From positions 1 to 22,930 of the IMG/VR virus record IMGVR_UViG_3300008450_000491: a stretch of DNA of 22,930 nucleotides, one strand, 5' to 3'. Each line of letters opens with the position of its first letter. Positions within the stretch are counted from its first letter, which is position 1. The notes beneath the pieces are model-generated. The model had not been told where the DNA came from and searched no databases. It saw nothing but the letters and a program-made list of their open reading frames with translations. Positions 15,826-22,811 of this stretch are shown here, piece after piece. This stretch comes from a virus. The position numbers and the translations under genes were made by a program.

Positions 15826-15981
15826 ATGGCTAAGAAAGAGATGATTAAGAGAGCTGATGGCTCTTATTCGCAGAGAGGATTATGGGATAATATTCGAGCT
15901 AATAAAGGTTCTGGAAAGAAACCTACAGCTGCAATGCTAAAACAAGAGAAAAAGATTAAGGCTAAATCCCCAAAGAAATAA
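15826..15981 (+). CDS. Small basic 51-residue protein
   Basis: An ATG one base after the preceding stop opens a 51-residue frame ending TAA at 15981. The product is very basic (about 15 Lys/Arg) and reads 'GSYSQRGLWDNIRANKGSGK' followed by 'KPTAAMLKQEKKIKAK'. I recall small proteins with this 'SQRGLWDNI ... KKPTxxMLxQEKKI' pattern in the same place in other Bacteroidota phages, which supports it being real. It may bind DNA or the acidic scaffold encoded next. There is no cysteine, signal or membrane segment. It fills the only notable non-annotated space in the structural block; the 81 bases after it hold the scaffold promoter. Confidence 0.7.
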   Translation: MAKKEMIKRADGSYSQRGLWDNIRANKGSGKKPTAAMLKQEKKIKAKSPKK

Positions 15982-16027
15982 GGGAAAGTGGGATATTATA
16001 AAGGTATTTAGAAAAACTAAATATATG

Positions 16028-16058
16028 TTGCAAATTAAACCAAATAAAAATATTTTTG
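16028..16058 (+). promoter_or_regulatory. Bacteroidota-type promoter for the scaffold gene, predicted leaderless
   Basis: TTG at 16028-16030 and TATTTTTG at 16051-16058 are separated by 20 bases, close to the TTG-N19-TAnnTTTG ideal. The -7 element ends 4 bases before the ATG at 16063, so the start codon is expected at or within a base or two of the transcription start. The arrangement repeats that of the portal promoter. Confidence 0.65.
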
Positions 16059-16062
16059 TATC

Positions 16063-17166
16063 ATGAGCAGAACAACCAAAACCAAATCTCAACCTCAAGT
16101 CGATTTAGATGCACTGTCTTTAGATGACATGCTTGGAGATGGACTTGAAGCAGTAGAAGAAACTGAAGTTGAAGAAGAAATTGAAGATGACGTTGAAGAG
16201 GAAGAGGAGGGAGAAGAAATAGATACTGAACCTCGTGACTATGACGAGGATGATCCGTTAGCAGACCCTCAAGATGATGAGGAAGTAGAAGATGATAATG
16301 ATAATGAAGATTCTCAAGAATCTATCATCTTTGAAATTGCAAATACCCTTGGGTATGAGTTAGAGAATGAGTATGATGATACTACAGAAGGACTAACCAA
16401 CTTTGTAAAAGATGTTGCACAGAATATAGCAGAAGATCAACTCCAGCAGTTATTCACTCAATTCCCGGAAGTACAGCAACACTTAGACTATGTGCTTGCG
16501 GGTGGTGACCCTAAGAGATTCTTTGAAGCTTTCAATCCTAACAATGACTTGTCAGACTATGAGTTGACAAGAGACGATAATAGAGCTCAGAAAGCTATCC
16601 TGTTTCAATACTTTAAAGCAAAAGGTCATGATGATGATTTTGCAATGGAAAGTATCAATGATTTTGAGGAAACAGGAAAGCTGTATGATAAAGCAATGAG
16701 AGCTCAGAAGTCATTAGCTGAGACTCAGAAAGAATACAGACGTCAACTAGTTGAAGAGCAGAAGAGAGAAAGACAGCAGAGAGAAGAAGAAGTTCAAGAG
16801 TTCTGGAATGAAGTAGCTGGAGTGATTGAGTCTGAGAATGATTTTGCAGGAGTTAGAATCCCTGACCGTAAGAAGTCAGAATTCTTTAATTACATCTCTA
16901 TGCCTGTAGGCCCTAATGGGGAAACTAAGAGAGATATGGATTATCAGAAAGCAGAATTACAAACTAAGATTGCTATCGATTATTTGTTATTTAATGGCTT
17001 TAATCTTAAAGATGTAATTGAGACTAAAGCTAGGACTAAGAGTGTACAGAGCCTTAGAGATCGTATTGTCAGCAACGAACAGAAAGCTAAAAGCGCAGGG
17101 AAATACTCTCGCAAAAACAAAGAGTTCAATTCTGATAATTTAGATCTTGGGGCATTATTTCAATAA
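16063..17166 (+). CDS. Capsid scaffold protein
   Basis: The 367-residue protein lies directly before the MCP and has a typical scaffold make-up: an extremely acidic N-terminal region (about 27-86, long runs of Glu and Asp), a largely helical centre with Gln/Glu/Arg-rich coiled coil (about 215-250), and a basic C-terminal section (about 325-355, 'KARTKSVQSLRDR', 'KAKSAGKYSRKNKEF') ending in 'LDLGALFQ'. The basic C-terminus probably grips the inner face of the capsid protein. The acidic region should be lost or expelled before DNA enters. No protease domain was seen in this window, so removal may rely on another gene. It has its own promoter immediately upstream. Identification is from position and composition; there is no catalytic signature. 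Confidence 0.7.
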   Translation: MSRTTKTKSQPQVDLDALSLDDMLGDGLEAVEETEVEEEIEDDVEEEEEGEEIDTEPRDYDEDDPLADPQDDEEVEDDNDNEDSQESIIFEIANTLGYELENEYDDTTEGLTNFVKDVAQNIAEDQLQQLFTQFPEVQQHLDYVLAGGDPKRFFEAFNPNNDLSDYELTRDDNRAQKAILFQYFKAKGHDDDFAMESINDFEETGKLYDKAMRAQKSLAETQKEYRRQLVEEQKRERQQREEEVQEFWNEVAGVIESENDFAGVRIPDRKKSEFFNYISMPVGPNGETKRDMDYQKAELQTKIAIDYLLFNGFNLKDVIETKARTKSVQSLRDRIVSNEQKAKSAGKYSRKNKEFNSDNLDLGALFQ

Positions 17167-17175
17167 ACAAAAAAA

Positions 17176-17189
17176 CTAACCTTTAAAAA
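17176..17189 (+). promoter_or_regulatory. Shared leader motif YTAANCYYTAAAAR before MCP
   Basis: CTAACCTTTAAAAA, 9 bases before the MCP ATG. Closely similar 14-base strings lie before the 18750 and 20693 genes. It could be a phage-specific promoter element or a translation enhancer. Confidence 0.4.
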
Positions 17190-17198
17190 TTTACAATC

Positions 17199-18644
17199 AT
17201 GGCTTTAATGCAAGTTCTTAAAACTTACTATAACGATCAGCAGATGACGGACACCAACTCTTTGGTGAACGCATTGATGGAGAAACCCGAAGAGCTGTCC
17301 CCAATTATCACCCACCTTGCAGGTAGAGAGGAGAAGAAATTCCCCTTGTCTTTCTTGACTGAGGGTGTTGGGAACACCAAGTCGATTGATCGTTTCGAGT
17401 ATGAGTACCGTGTGAAGACGCACGAAGTTAATGTTCGTCCTGTTGTCGCAGCTACTGGCACAGGTGCAGGTGGATCAATGTTCACCGTCACTTTCCCGGA
17501 CAAGTGGTTCATTTTCCCGTACACCTTGGTTTCTCAATCTGGGGTATTAGCTCGTATTATGGAGCAACCTGTTCCTGACGGAGCTGGGTACAAGTACACT
17601 TTGAAGCTTGTCTCTCCCGATGCGGGTGCTCTTTCTGCAAGTGAGGGTAATAAAGATTTAGCGGTAGGTGCATTGTGGGGTATGCTCTACGCTAACGTAG
17701 GTGTTGACTTCTCTCGCGGTAATGCATCTAACTGGACTGCACCGGGCTTGGTCAGAAGCAAAATCGGTACGGTTCGTAAGTCTTACCACTTCGCTGGTAA
17801 TGCTAAAGATTATGTTGCACAATTCACCCTCCCGATGAAGGATGGTCAAACGACTAAGTTGTGGATGGATTACGAAGAGTACCGCCACATGCTTAAGTTT
17901 AAGGAAGAGTGTGAAATGTACTACTGGTATGGTGCTAAAACCTATGACGACAACGGAGTTAACCAAATGCTTGACGAAAACGGTCAACCCGTTATCTCTG
18001 GTCCGGGTCTCTTCGAGCAAATCATCAATAAGGACACCTACTCTAGCTTGACTCAATCTAAGATTGAGGATGTTATCGGTGATTTGTTCTACGGTATGAC
18101 AGATGCTACGGATAAGCAAGTTACCTTGTACACTGGTATCGGTGGTGCTCGTGAGTTCGATAAGGCTATGCGTAACTACTATGCTACTGGAGGTTTAACA
18201 GCTTCTAATAGCTACTTACAAACGACTCAACCGACGTTCATCACTGGTAGCGGTCGTAACCTCGGTATCACGGGTTACTTCACCTCGTATGACCACATCG
18301 ACGGTCACCGTGTGAATGTTGTTAAAGTTCCGTTGTTTGACCACGGTCCGGTTGCTCAAGCTTCTAAGAAGCACCCTGAGTCTGGTTTGCCGTTGGAATC
18401 TTACAGAATGGTGTTTGTTGACCAGTCTTCTTACGATGGAGAAAACAACCTCCAGATGATTAACAAGAAGGGTCGTGAAATGCTCCGTTGGGCAGTTGCT
18501 GGTTCGGTTGTTCCGAAAGGCTTTGCTGGTACCGATACGAGAGCATCTGATATAGACGGTGCGTCTGTACACATGTTGAAGACCGCTGGTATCCTGCTTC
18601 GCAGATTCGATACTAGCCTTGATCTTCAGTGTGTAGCATCGTAA
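17199..18644 (+). CDS. Major capsid protein
   Basis: The 481-residue protein follows the scaffold gene and precedes a strong terminator. Its C-terminal half, with 'VTLYTGIGGAREFDKAMRNYY' region (about 307-327), 'PLFDHGP', 'KHPESGLPLESYRMVFVDQSSYDGENN' region and 'GREMLRWAVAGSV', matches my memory of crAss-like and related Bacteroidota phage major capsid proteins of the HK97 fold. The gene stands out by codon use: Gly is mainly GGT, Arg mainly CGT, Leu often TTG/CTT, with more C-ending codons than its AGA/GGA/ATA-rich neighbours, as expected for the most highly translated gene. It starts at the first ATG after an AT-rich leader carrying the 14-base shared motif. The GroES-like protein upstream probably helps it fold. 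Confidence 0.85.
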   Translation: MALMQVLKTYYNDQQMTDTNSLVNALMEKPEELSPIITHLAGREEKKFPLSFLTEGVGNTKSIDRFEYEYRVKTHEVNVRPVVAATGTGAGGSMFTVTFPDKWFIFPYTLVSQSGVLARIMEQPVPDGAGYKYTLKLVSPDAGALSASEGNKDLAVGALWGMLYANVGVDFSRGNASNWTAPGLVRSKIGTVRKSYHFAGNAKDYVAQFTLPMKDGQTTKLWMDYEEYRHMLKFKEECEMYYWYGAKTYDDNGVNQMLDENGQPVISGPGLFEQIINKDTYSSLTQSKIEDVIGDLFYGMTDATDKQVTLYTGIGGAREFDKAMRNYYATGGLTASNSYLQTTQPTFITGSGRNLGITGYFTSYDHIDGHRVNVVKVPLFDHGPVAQASKKHPESGLPLESYRMVFVDQSSYDGENNLQMINKKGREMLRWAVAGSVVPKGFAGTDTRASDIDGASVHMLKTAGILLRRFDTSLDLQCVAS

Positions 18645-18663
18645 TTTGTGTTTGGTTTGCAGA

Positions 18664-18698
18664 GGGGAGCCCGCTAACGGGCGGGTTCCCCATTTTTT
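18664..18698 (+). terminator. Intrinsic terminator after MCP
   Basis: An 11-bp GC-rich stem (18664-18674 with 18681-18691, one G-T pair) with a six-base loop is followed by six T at 18693-18698. It lies 20 bases after the MCP stop. Confidence 0.9.
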
Positions 18699-18721
18699 CC
18701 TCATAAAGACTGAAGTTATTC

Positions 18722-18735
18722 TTAAACCTTAAAAG
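18722..18735 (+). promoter_or_regulatory. Shared leader motif before the 269-residue protein gene
   Basis: TTAAACCTTAAAAG, 14 bases before the ATG at 18750, matches YTAANCYYTAAAAR as seen before MCP and the 361-residue protein gene. It follows a strong terminator, so some promoter must lie in this gap. Confidence 0.4.
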
Positions 18736-18749
18736 AACATTTTAAAACC

Positions 18750-19559
18750 ATGCGAAAAGTTATTATCAGACGCAAAGAAGTCCTCAATCATCTTCCCAAA
18801 GAGATTAGAGCTGGGGCAAAAATCAAAATTGGTTCTATTTATATAGGACGACAGCCCCTTAAAGGACTCGAAGGAGAAGAAGCCCACAAGCTTTTATCCA
18901 AAGTACTAGACGTACCGCCCGGACACCAAGACTGGCCTAGAAAAGAAAAAGAATTCTGGGCTAGTATGAGTTTAAAAGTTCCATTCGAAGGAGTGGAATT
19001 AGATGTCTCAACAGATGAAGATGGATTCCCAAATAATGTAATGGACTTCATTACATACAAGTGGTGCTTAAAACATCGTCAAGTTGCTGAGAATGAAGAT
19101 AGTATGAACTCTGATGGATCTAAGAGGTTTTATATTTACGATCCAGATATTGATCTGTTGAAGCGTAGTGCTAATATCAAGGTTAGAAAAGAGGCAGACA
19201 AAGAGATGATTAAACTCGAAAAAGATTACGCTAAGATGCGTAGACTTATGAGAGTATTGTCTAAAGACTCTCGCCCAGATTCTCTGACAGATATGGAAGT
19301 AGAAAATCAATTGTATGATTTGAAGAATTCTCAACCTGAAAGATTCTTGAAGTTTGCAATTGATAAGGACTTAGATGCAAGAGCTGAAATTGAAGAAATG
19401 ATTGAGTATGGGGTGTTCAGAACTATTGGGAACCAAGTCATCTACGGAGACGAGGTTATCGGGGAGAACATCACAGACACAATCATTTACATAAATAACA
19501 AGAAAAACTCTGGGCAAGTAAATGCAATGCGTGCTCAACTTAAAGAACTCAAAGTCTGA
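18750..19559 (+). CDS. Structural-region protein of unknown role (269 residues)
   Basis: The protein is soluble, without cysteine-rich, signal or membrane features apart from one Cys at about 106. The region 'GRQPLKGLEGEEAHKLLSKVLDV' to 'EFWASMSLKVPFEGVELDVSTDEDG' (about 33-92) and the following 'NVMDFITYKWCLKH' are of a type I recall from virion-associated proteins between MCP and connector genes in Bacteroidota phages. Residues 145-185 are charged and helical; the C-terminus (about 210-269) is mixed. Its stop overlaps the next start (TGATG), so it is translationally coupled to the connector-like gene and likely acts at the head-tail junction or in tail assembly. No enzymatic motif is visible. 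It lies just downstream of the MCP terminator, so it belongs to a separate transcript. Confidence 0.6.
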   Translation: MRKVIIRRKEVLNHLPKEIRAGAKIKIGSIYIGRQPLKGLEGEEAHKLLSKVLDVPPGHQDWPRKEKEFWASMSLKVPFEGVELDVSTDEDGFPNNVMDFITYKWCLKHRQVAENEDSMNSDGSKRFYIYDPDIDLLKRSANIKVRKEADKEMIKLEKDYAKMRRLMRVLSKDSRPDSLTDMEVENQLYDLKNSQPERFLKFAIDKDLDARAEIEEMIEYGVFRTIGNQVIYGDEVIGENITDTIIYINNKKNSGQVNAMRAQLKELKV

Positions 19560-20656
19560 TGACAATTGATGAAATGCACATAGCGGTCAATCTTGGGGTA
19601 CAGAAAATTGCTTCATTCCAAATGGACAATTTCTTACCCCAAGAAATTGACTTTGAATTAAATAACGCTATGGACAGGTTCATCAAGCAGCGTTATTCAA
19701 CTCTTAGTAATAGATATAAAAGAGGTTTTGAGCAATCTCAAAAGCGTATTGATGACTTACGACATTTAGTCGTTGAGTCTCAATTAGATGCTTATTACAA
19801 AGGAGAGACTATTGGGTTTGAAGAGTTCTTTATAGACAGGGTCAAACTTCCTACAGACTATTTATTTTTAGTGAGTGTTTTAGCTCGCATAAAATATGAT
19901 TGCTCTGGGATAACTACTACTACTGATACTACAACCAAAACGTATTATAAAGTATCTGTAGCTCCCCCAGCTAACTGTAGAGGATGTCAGATAGAATCAA
20001 TATCTTTTGGAGGTACAACTGTGATTAGCAAAGATCCATATCTTACTCTTGAAGATTTACTTAATGCAACTTTATATCAAGATTTAATACCGCATATAAG
20101 TATTCCTGACGGGGCTGGAAATGAGAATACTGGAATAAACACTAATACAACTCAGCTTTACAATCCAGTAGATTCTAACTATATTTATTTAGAATCAAGT
20201 GCTCAAGGAGCAGTTGTAGTTACTTGGACAGATCCTACAGGAACTCTATCTAATACAACTGTAACTATTCAATCACAAAACTTTGCATATCAGACATCTA
20301 CATCTAAAAGAGATGCAGAAGTTTCTGAAAAAAATATTGTCTGTAAGTATATACATCAAGACGATATTTATGTTATATTAGAGGACCCTTTTAATACTAC
20401 TAAATACACATCTCCAATATATACTGTAGCTGAAAACTACATTGATATTCATACAGATACGATATTTATAGTAGATTATGTAAGACTTAAGTACATCCGT
20501 ATCCCAAAGAGAATGAGTTTATCTTTAGGAGTAGGATGTGAGTTACCTCTACACACTCATCAAGAAATTGTAGAGATGACTATAAAAAGCATACTAGAGG
20601 GCATAGAATCCCAACGGTATACCTCGCAATCTATGGAAACCATAGAAGTCGAATAA
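19559..20656 (+). CDS. Probable head-tail connector / ring-type virion protein
   Basis: The N-terminal 75 residues ('IASFQMDNFLPQEIDFELNNAMDRFIKQRY' region and 'RIDDLRHLV') are helical and the C-terminus has 'DYVRLKYIRIPKRMSL' and 'CELPLHTHQEIVEMTIKSILEGIESQRY' region, a head-and-tail signature I recall from connector-type (ring) proteins of crAss-like and similar phages. The middle (about 115-285) is a beta-rich, Thr/Asn-rich insertion with a CRGC pair at 140-143 and may be a lineage-specific decoration. 365 residues. It should bind below the portal and link it to the tail. Start ATG overlaps the upstream stop by one base. The family assignment is from memory and the precise ring cannot be named. 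Confidence 0.55.
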   Translation: MTIDEMHIAVNLGVQKIASFQMDNFLPQEIDFELNNAMDRFIKQRYSTLSNRYKRGFEQSQKRIDDLRHLVVESQLDAYYKGETIGFEEFFIDRVKLPTDYLFLVSVLARIKYDCSGITTTTDTTTKTYYKVSVAPPANCRGCQIESISFGGTTVISKDPYLTLEDLLNATLYQDLIPHISIPDGAGNENTGINTNTTQLYNPVDSNYIYLESSAQGAVVVTWTDPTGTLSNTTVTIQSQNFAYQTSTSKRDAEVSEKNIVCKYIHQDDIYVILEDPFNTTKYTSPIYTVAENYIDIHTDTIFIVDYVRLKYIRIPKRMSLSLGVGCELPLHTHQEIVEMTIKSILEGIESQRYTSQSMETIEVE

Positions 20657-20668
20657 TTTTTTTATTGT

Positions 20669-20682
20669 TTAATCCCTAAAAA
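20669..20682 (+). promoter_or_regulatory. Shared leader motif before the 361-residue structural gene
   Basis: TTAATCCCTAAAAA, 10 bases before the ATG at 20693, matches the YTAANCYYTAAAAR string of the MCP leader. It is preceded by a seven-T run (20657-20663 region) without a hairpin. Confidence 0.4.
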
Positions 20683-20692
20683 TTAATTAAAA

Positions 20693-21778
20693 ATGGGAAC
20701 GAATTTATCACAGGTGTTTATATCTAACACCGATGTCTTAGAAAGTGGCAGCACTTTCAATGGAGCCGCAGTTACTCCAGAAATTGGAGTTTGGGATTTA
20801 AATGGGGCAGCTTATGTGACTACTAAATTATACGCTACTACAGTTGCTGAAGCTGATACTGCTGGGGTAGTAGCAGGTACTGCAGTTGCAAATCCTCTTT
20901 GGTTATACAAGAGATTGCAGTTTGTTCAGGGTACTGGAGGAAATCCTATTGCTACTCCGATTATCAATACTGCTAACATTAAGCGTATTAAGTATGATCC
21001 TTATGTTATTTCTGCAGGCCACAAACAAGTTTTAACTGGAACTCCTGCAAGCAATGCTTCGCATACAGTTAAGTTTATCTTCAGAACTACTCCAACAGAT
21101 CAACTTAGTTTCTACGACGCGAATGGAACTAACCTTGTCGATTTAAGTGGGGATAAAAAAGTTTTCCCATTGGGTGCTTTTAATACTACTAATCACAAAG
21201 TTATTTCTGTAGAGCTTCCAAAAACTGATGCTTCTGCGGATTTAACAGAGTTCTGCGCATTATTAGATGATGCAGTTGAAGCACACGTATTACTGAATGA
21301 TTTAATTAAGGTATCACAAACTACTGTAGCTGATGATACATATACCGCAAGACACGCTGGTGTTGTATTTGATATGATCATTTGGAACAACACTGCAGAT
21401 GCAGCTAGTGCTCTTATTGTAACTGCTACAGGTTTTGTACCAGGTGTTGGAAATGCTTGGCAGGTATTAGGTGATGAGATTAAGTGCAGAAGCCGTTACG
21501 GTAACTTTAACCGTATGTACCTTCCGCAGAATATGCCTACATACACTAATGTTACTGCTAATAGCAATAAAGGAGCATTTTATGACAAAATCACTATCGA
21601 ATACGAACACAACTGGCCCACTTCTACGGGCATTGCTCCTGCAGGAACTTTAAATCAGGTTGTTTTGTACTTTACAGATGCTGACTTTACTGCTCCTGTA
21701 GTAGGAGATGCTTCAACTGCAACTTACGATAATGCATTTAACCTTACCATTGCTACTGCAGCAGAGTTTAACTGGTAA
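20693..21778 (+). CDS. Abundant structural protein (candidate major tail, cement or decoration protein)
   Basis: The 361-residue protein is rich in Ala, Thr, Asn and Val, mostly beta-strand in appearance, with no signal peptide or membrane segment and one pair of well-spaced Cys. It stands alone between an AT-rich leader with the 14-base motif shared with MCP and a 16-bp terminator hairpin, an arrangement that only MCP shares in this window; codon use is also shifted to GCT/ACT/GGT. These signs point to a protein needed in many copies. Size and position after the connector genes would suit a major tail tube-like protein if the tail is long, or a capsid auxiliary/head-decoration protein if the phage is a podovirus. 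I do not recognise a family, so the role stays open. Confidence 0.55.
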   Translation: MGTNLSQVFISNTDVLESGSTFNGAAVTPEIGVWDLNGAAYVTTKLYATTVAEADTAGVVAGTAVANPLWLYKRLQFVQGTGGNPIATPIINTANIKRIKYDPYVISAGHKQVLTGTPASNASHTVKFIFRTTPTDQLSFYDANGTNLVDLSGDKKVFPLGAFNTTNHKVISVELPKTDASADLTEFCALLDDAVEAHVLLNDLIKVSQTTVADDTYTARHAGVVFDMIIWNNTADAASALIVTATGFVPGVGNAWQVLGDEIKCRSRYGNFNRMYLPQNMPTYTNVTANSNKGAFYDKITIEYEHNWPTSTGIAPAGTLNQVVLYFTDADFTAPVVGDASTATYDNAFNLTIATAAEFNW

Positions 21779-21787
21779 TTAATCTTA

Positions 21788-21827
21788 TATAATAAGGGGA
21801 TAGTAATTGGGCTATCCCCTTATTATA
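21788..21827 (+). terminator. Intrinsic terminator after the 361-residue structural gene
   Basis: A perfect 16-bp stem (21788-21803 with 21812-21827) with an eight-base loop TAATTGGG lies 10 bases after the stop codon and is followed by ACTTTTAT. The T run is short but the stem is long; its near-symmetric A/T flanks could also let it work on the opposite strand. Confidence 0.85.
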
Positions 21828-21848
21828 ACTTTTATATAAAATATTAAC

Positions 21849-22391
21849 ATGTCTACAACAGCTGACAATCCTAGGAGAATTAATGTTAATGAGACTTGTT
21901 CTATATTAGCTGTTAATATTAGAACAACTACTAATCCAGTATCTGGTCATTATATCAGAATTGAGGATGGGACTACTACTCCTGCGGGATATACTGCTAT
22001 TACAACAGGGGGAGGAGGAATGGTTTCAGGAAGTAGCCCCACTTGGTACATTACAGCTAATATTACAGCAAATGTGCAGGGATTAGTCAAAGTAGAGCAT
22101 GTAAGTAGTTTATCATCTACTGCAACTGTATACGCTACATTTTATACAATTGCCCCATGCAGCGTAGAATGTTGCATAGCCACTCTCGCAGAATCAGGAT
22201 TAAATTGTGATTGTAACTGTGGGAAATGCGCTGAAGATTTAGAAAGAGCTACTAAAGTTTCTTTATTACTACAAGGAGCAACATATCTCGCAGAGAAAAC
22301 AAATCCAACATCTGCAGATATTGCAAATGCTGAAAAGTTATATTTAAAAGCTGTACAACTCTGTGAAGAGGTTTGTGCTTGCGGATGCTAA
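21849..22391 (+). CDS. Cysteine-rich two-domain protein
   Basis: Residues 1-102 form a beta-rich, Thr-rich domain ('ILAVNIRTTTNPVSGHYIRIEDG' region, 'WYITANITANVQGLVKVEHV' region) that resembles small virion or head-fibre domains. Residues 103-180 contain 11 of the 12 cysteines: C104, C108, C109, C120, C122, C124, C127, then after a helical stretch C172, C176, C178, C180. The 'CCIATL ... CDCNCGKC ... LCEEVCACGC' pattern, with 'LLLQGATYLAEK' between, recalls small Cys-rich proteins in tail regions of Bacteroidota phages (from memory). The cysteines could bind zinc or iron-sulfur, or form disulfides outside the cell. Starts after the second terminator; the following gene begins at its stop. Confidence 0.6.
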   Translation: MSTTADNPRRINVNETCSILAVNIRTTTNPVSGHYIRIEDGTTTPAGYTAITTGGGGMVSGSSPTWYITANITANVQGLVKVEHVSSLSSTATVYATFYTIAPCSVECCIATLAESGLNCDCNCGKCAEDLERATKVSLLLQGATYLAEKTNPTSADIANAEKLYLKAVQLCEEVCACGC

Positions 22392-22393
22392 TC

Positions 22394-22807
22394 ATGATTC
22401 CAGAAGTAACAAATACACAGGAATACAAAGACTTTCTTGACGATATAAAAGAATGTATCGGACAAGACACTATCCCCATCTATACTAAAATAGTTGGGGG
22501 TTTAAAATGCTCTACAATAGAGCAGCAGAAAATGTCTCTAGCTATCAATCTTATGAGAAAGATTGGGTTAGAATGTCTAGACTCAACAGGTGTAGATCCA
22601 AATATGACATACCTGCAATCGTTTGTAGCATTTTCTCAAAAGCATTGTAGAGAGTGTACTTATATGAGTACAGTTGCTGGACAACTACAAGAACCACCTA
22701 GCGTAGTTCCAGGACTTCCTACAACAGCTTTGTTATTTGAATCTGGAAATAATATATTACTTGAAACCGTACTTGAAACCGAAGATTACTTAATCTTAGA
22801 AGCTTAA
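22394..22807 (+). CDS. Unknown small protein between Cys-rich protein and fibre genes
   Basis: I prefer the ATG at 22394, two bases after the previous stop; an ATG at 22385 (overlapping the stop) and a TTG at 22373 are also in frame. The product is 137 residues. Residues 5-85 are helical and contain five scattered cysteines ('ECIGQD', 'GLKCST', 'GLECLD', 'KHCRECTYM'), including a CREC pair; the C-terminal 35 residues are hydrophobic-acidic with repeats of 'LLFESGNNILLETVLETEDYLILEA', like a short beta-prism or trimerisation tail of fibre-related proteins. No family is recognised. It probably acts with the Cys-rich neighbour and the fibre gene that follows in tail assembly. Confidence 0.6.
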   Translation: MIPEVTNTQEYKDFLDDIKECIGQDTIPIYTKIVGGLKCSTIEQQKMSLAINLMRKIGLECLDSTGVDPNMTYLQSFVAFSQKHCRECTYMSTVAGQLQEPPSVVPGLPTTALLFESGNNILLETVLETEDYLILEA

Positions 22808-22811
22808 AATA

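Noticed and set aside
17658-18704. Long reverse-strand open frames (153 and 162 codons) opposite the major capsid gene
   Set aside because: They are antisense shadows of a highly codon-biased gene, have no recognisable domain or leader, and would be the only - strand genes in the window.
20657-20668. T run after the connector gene as a terminator
   Set aside because: There is no stable hairpin before the run of T residues.
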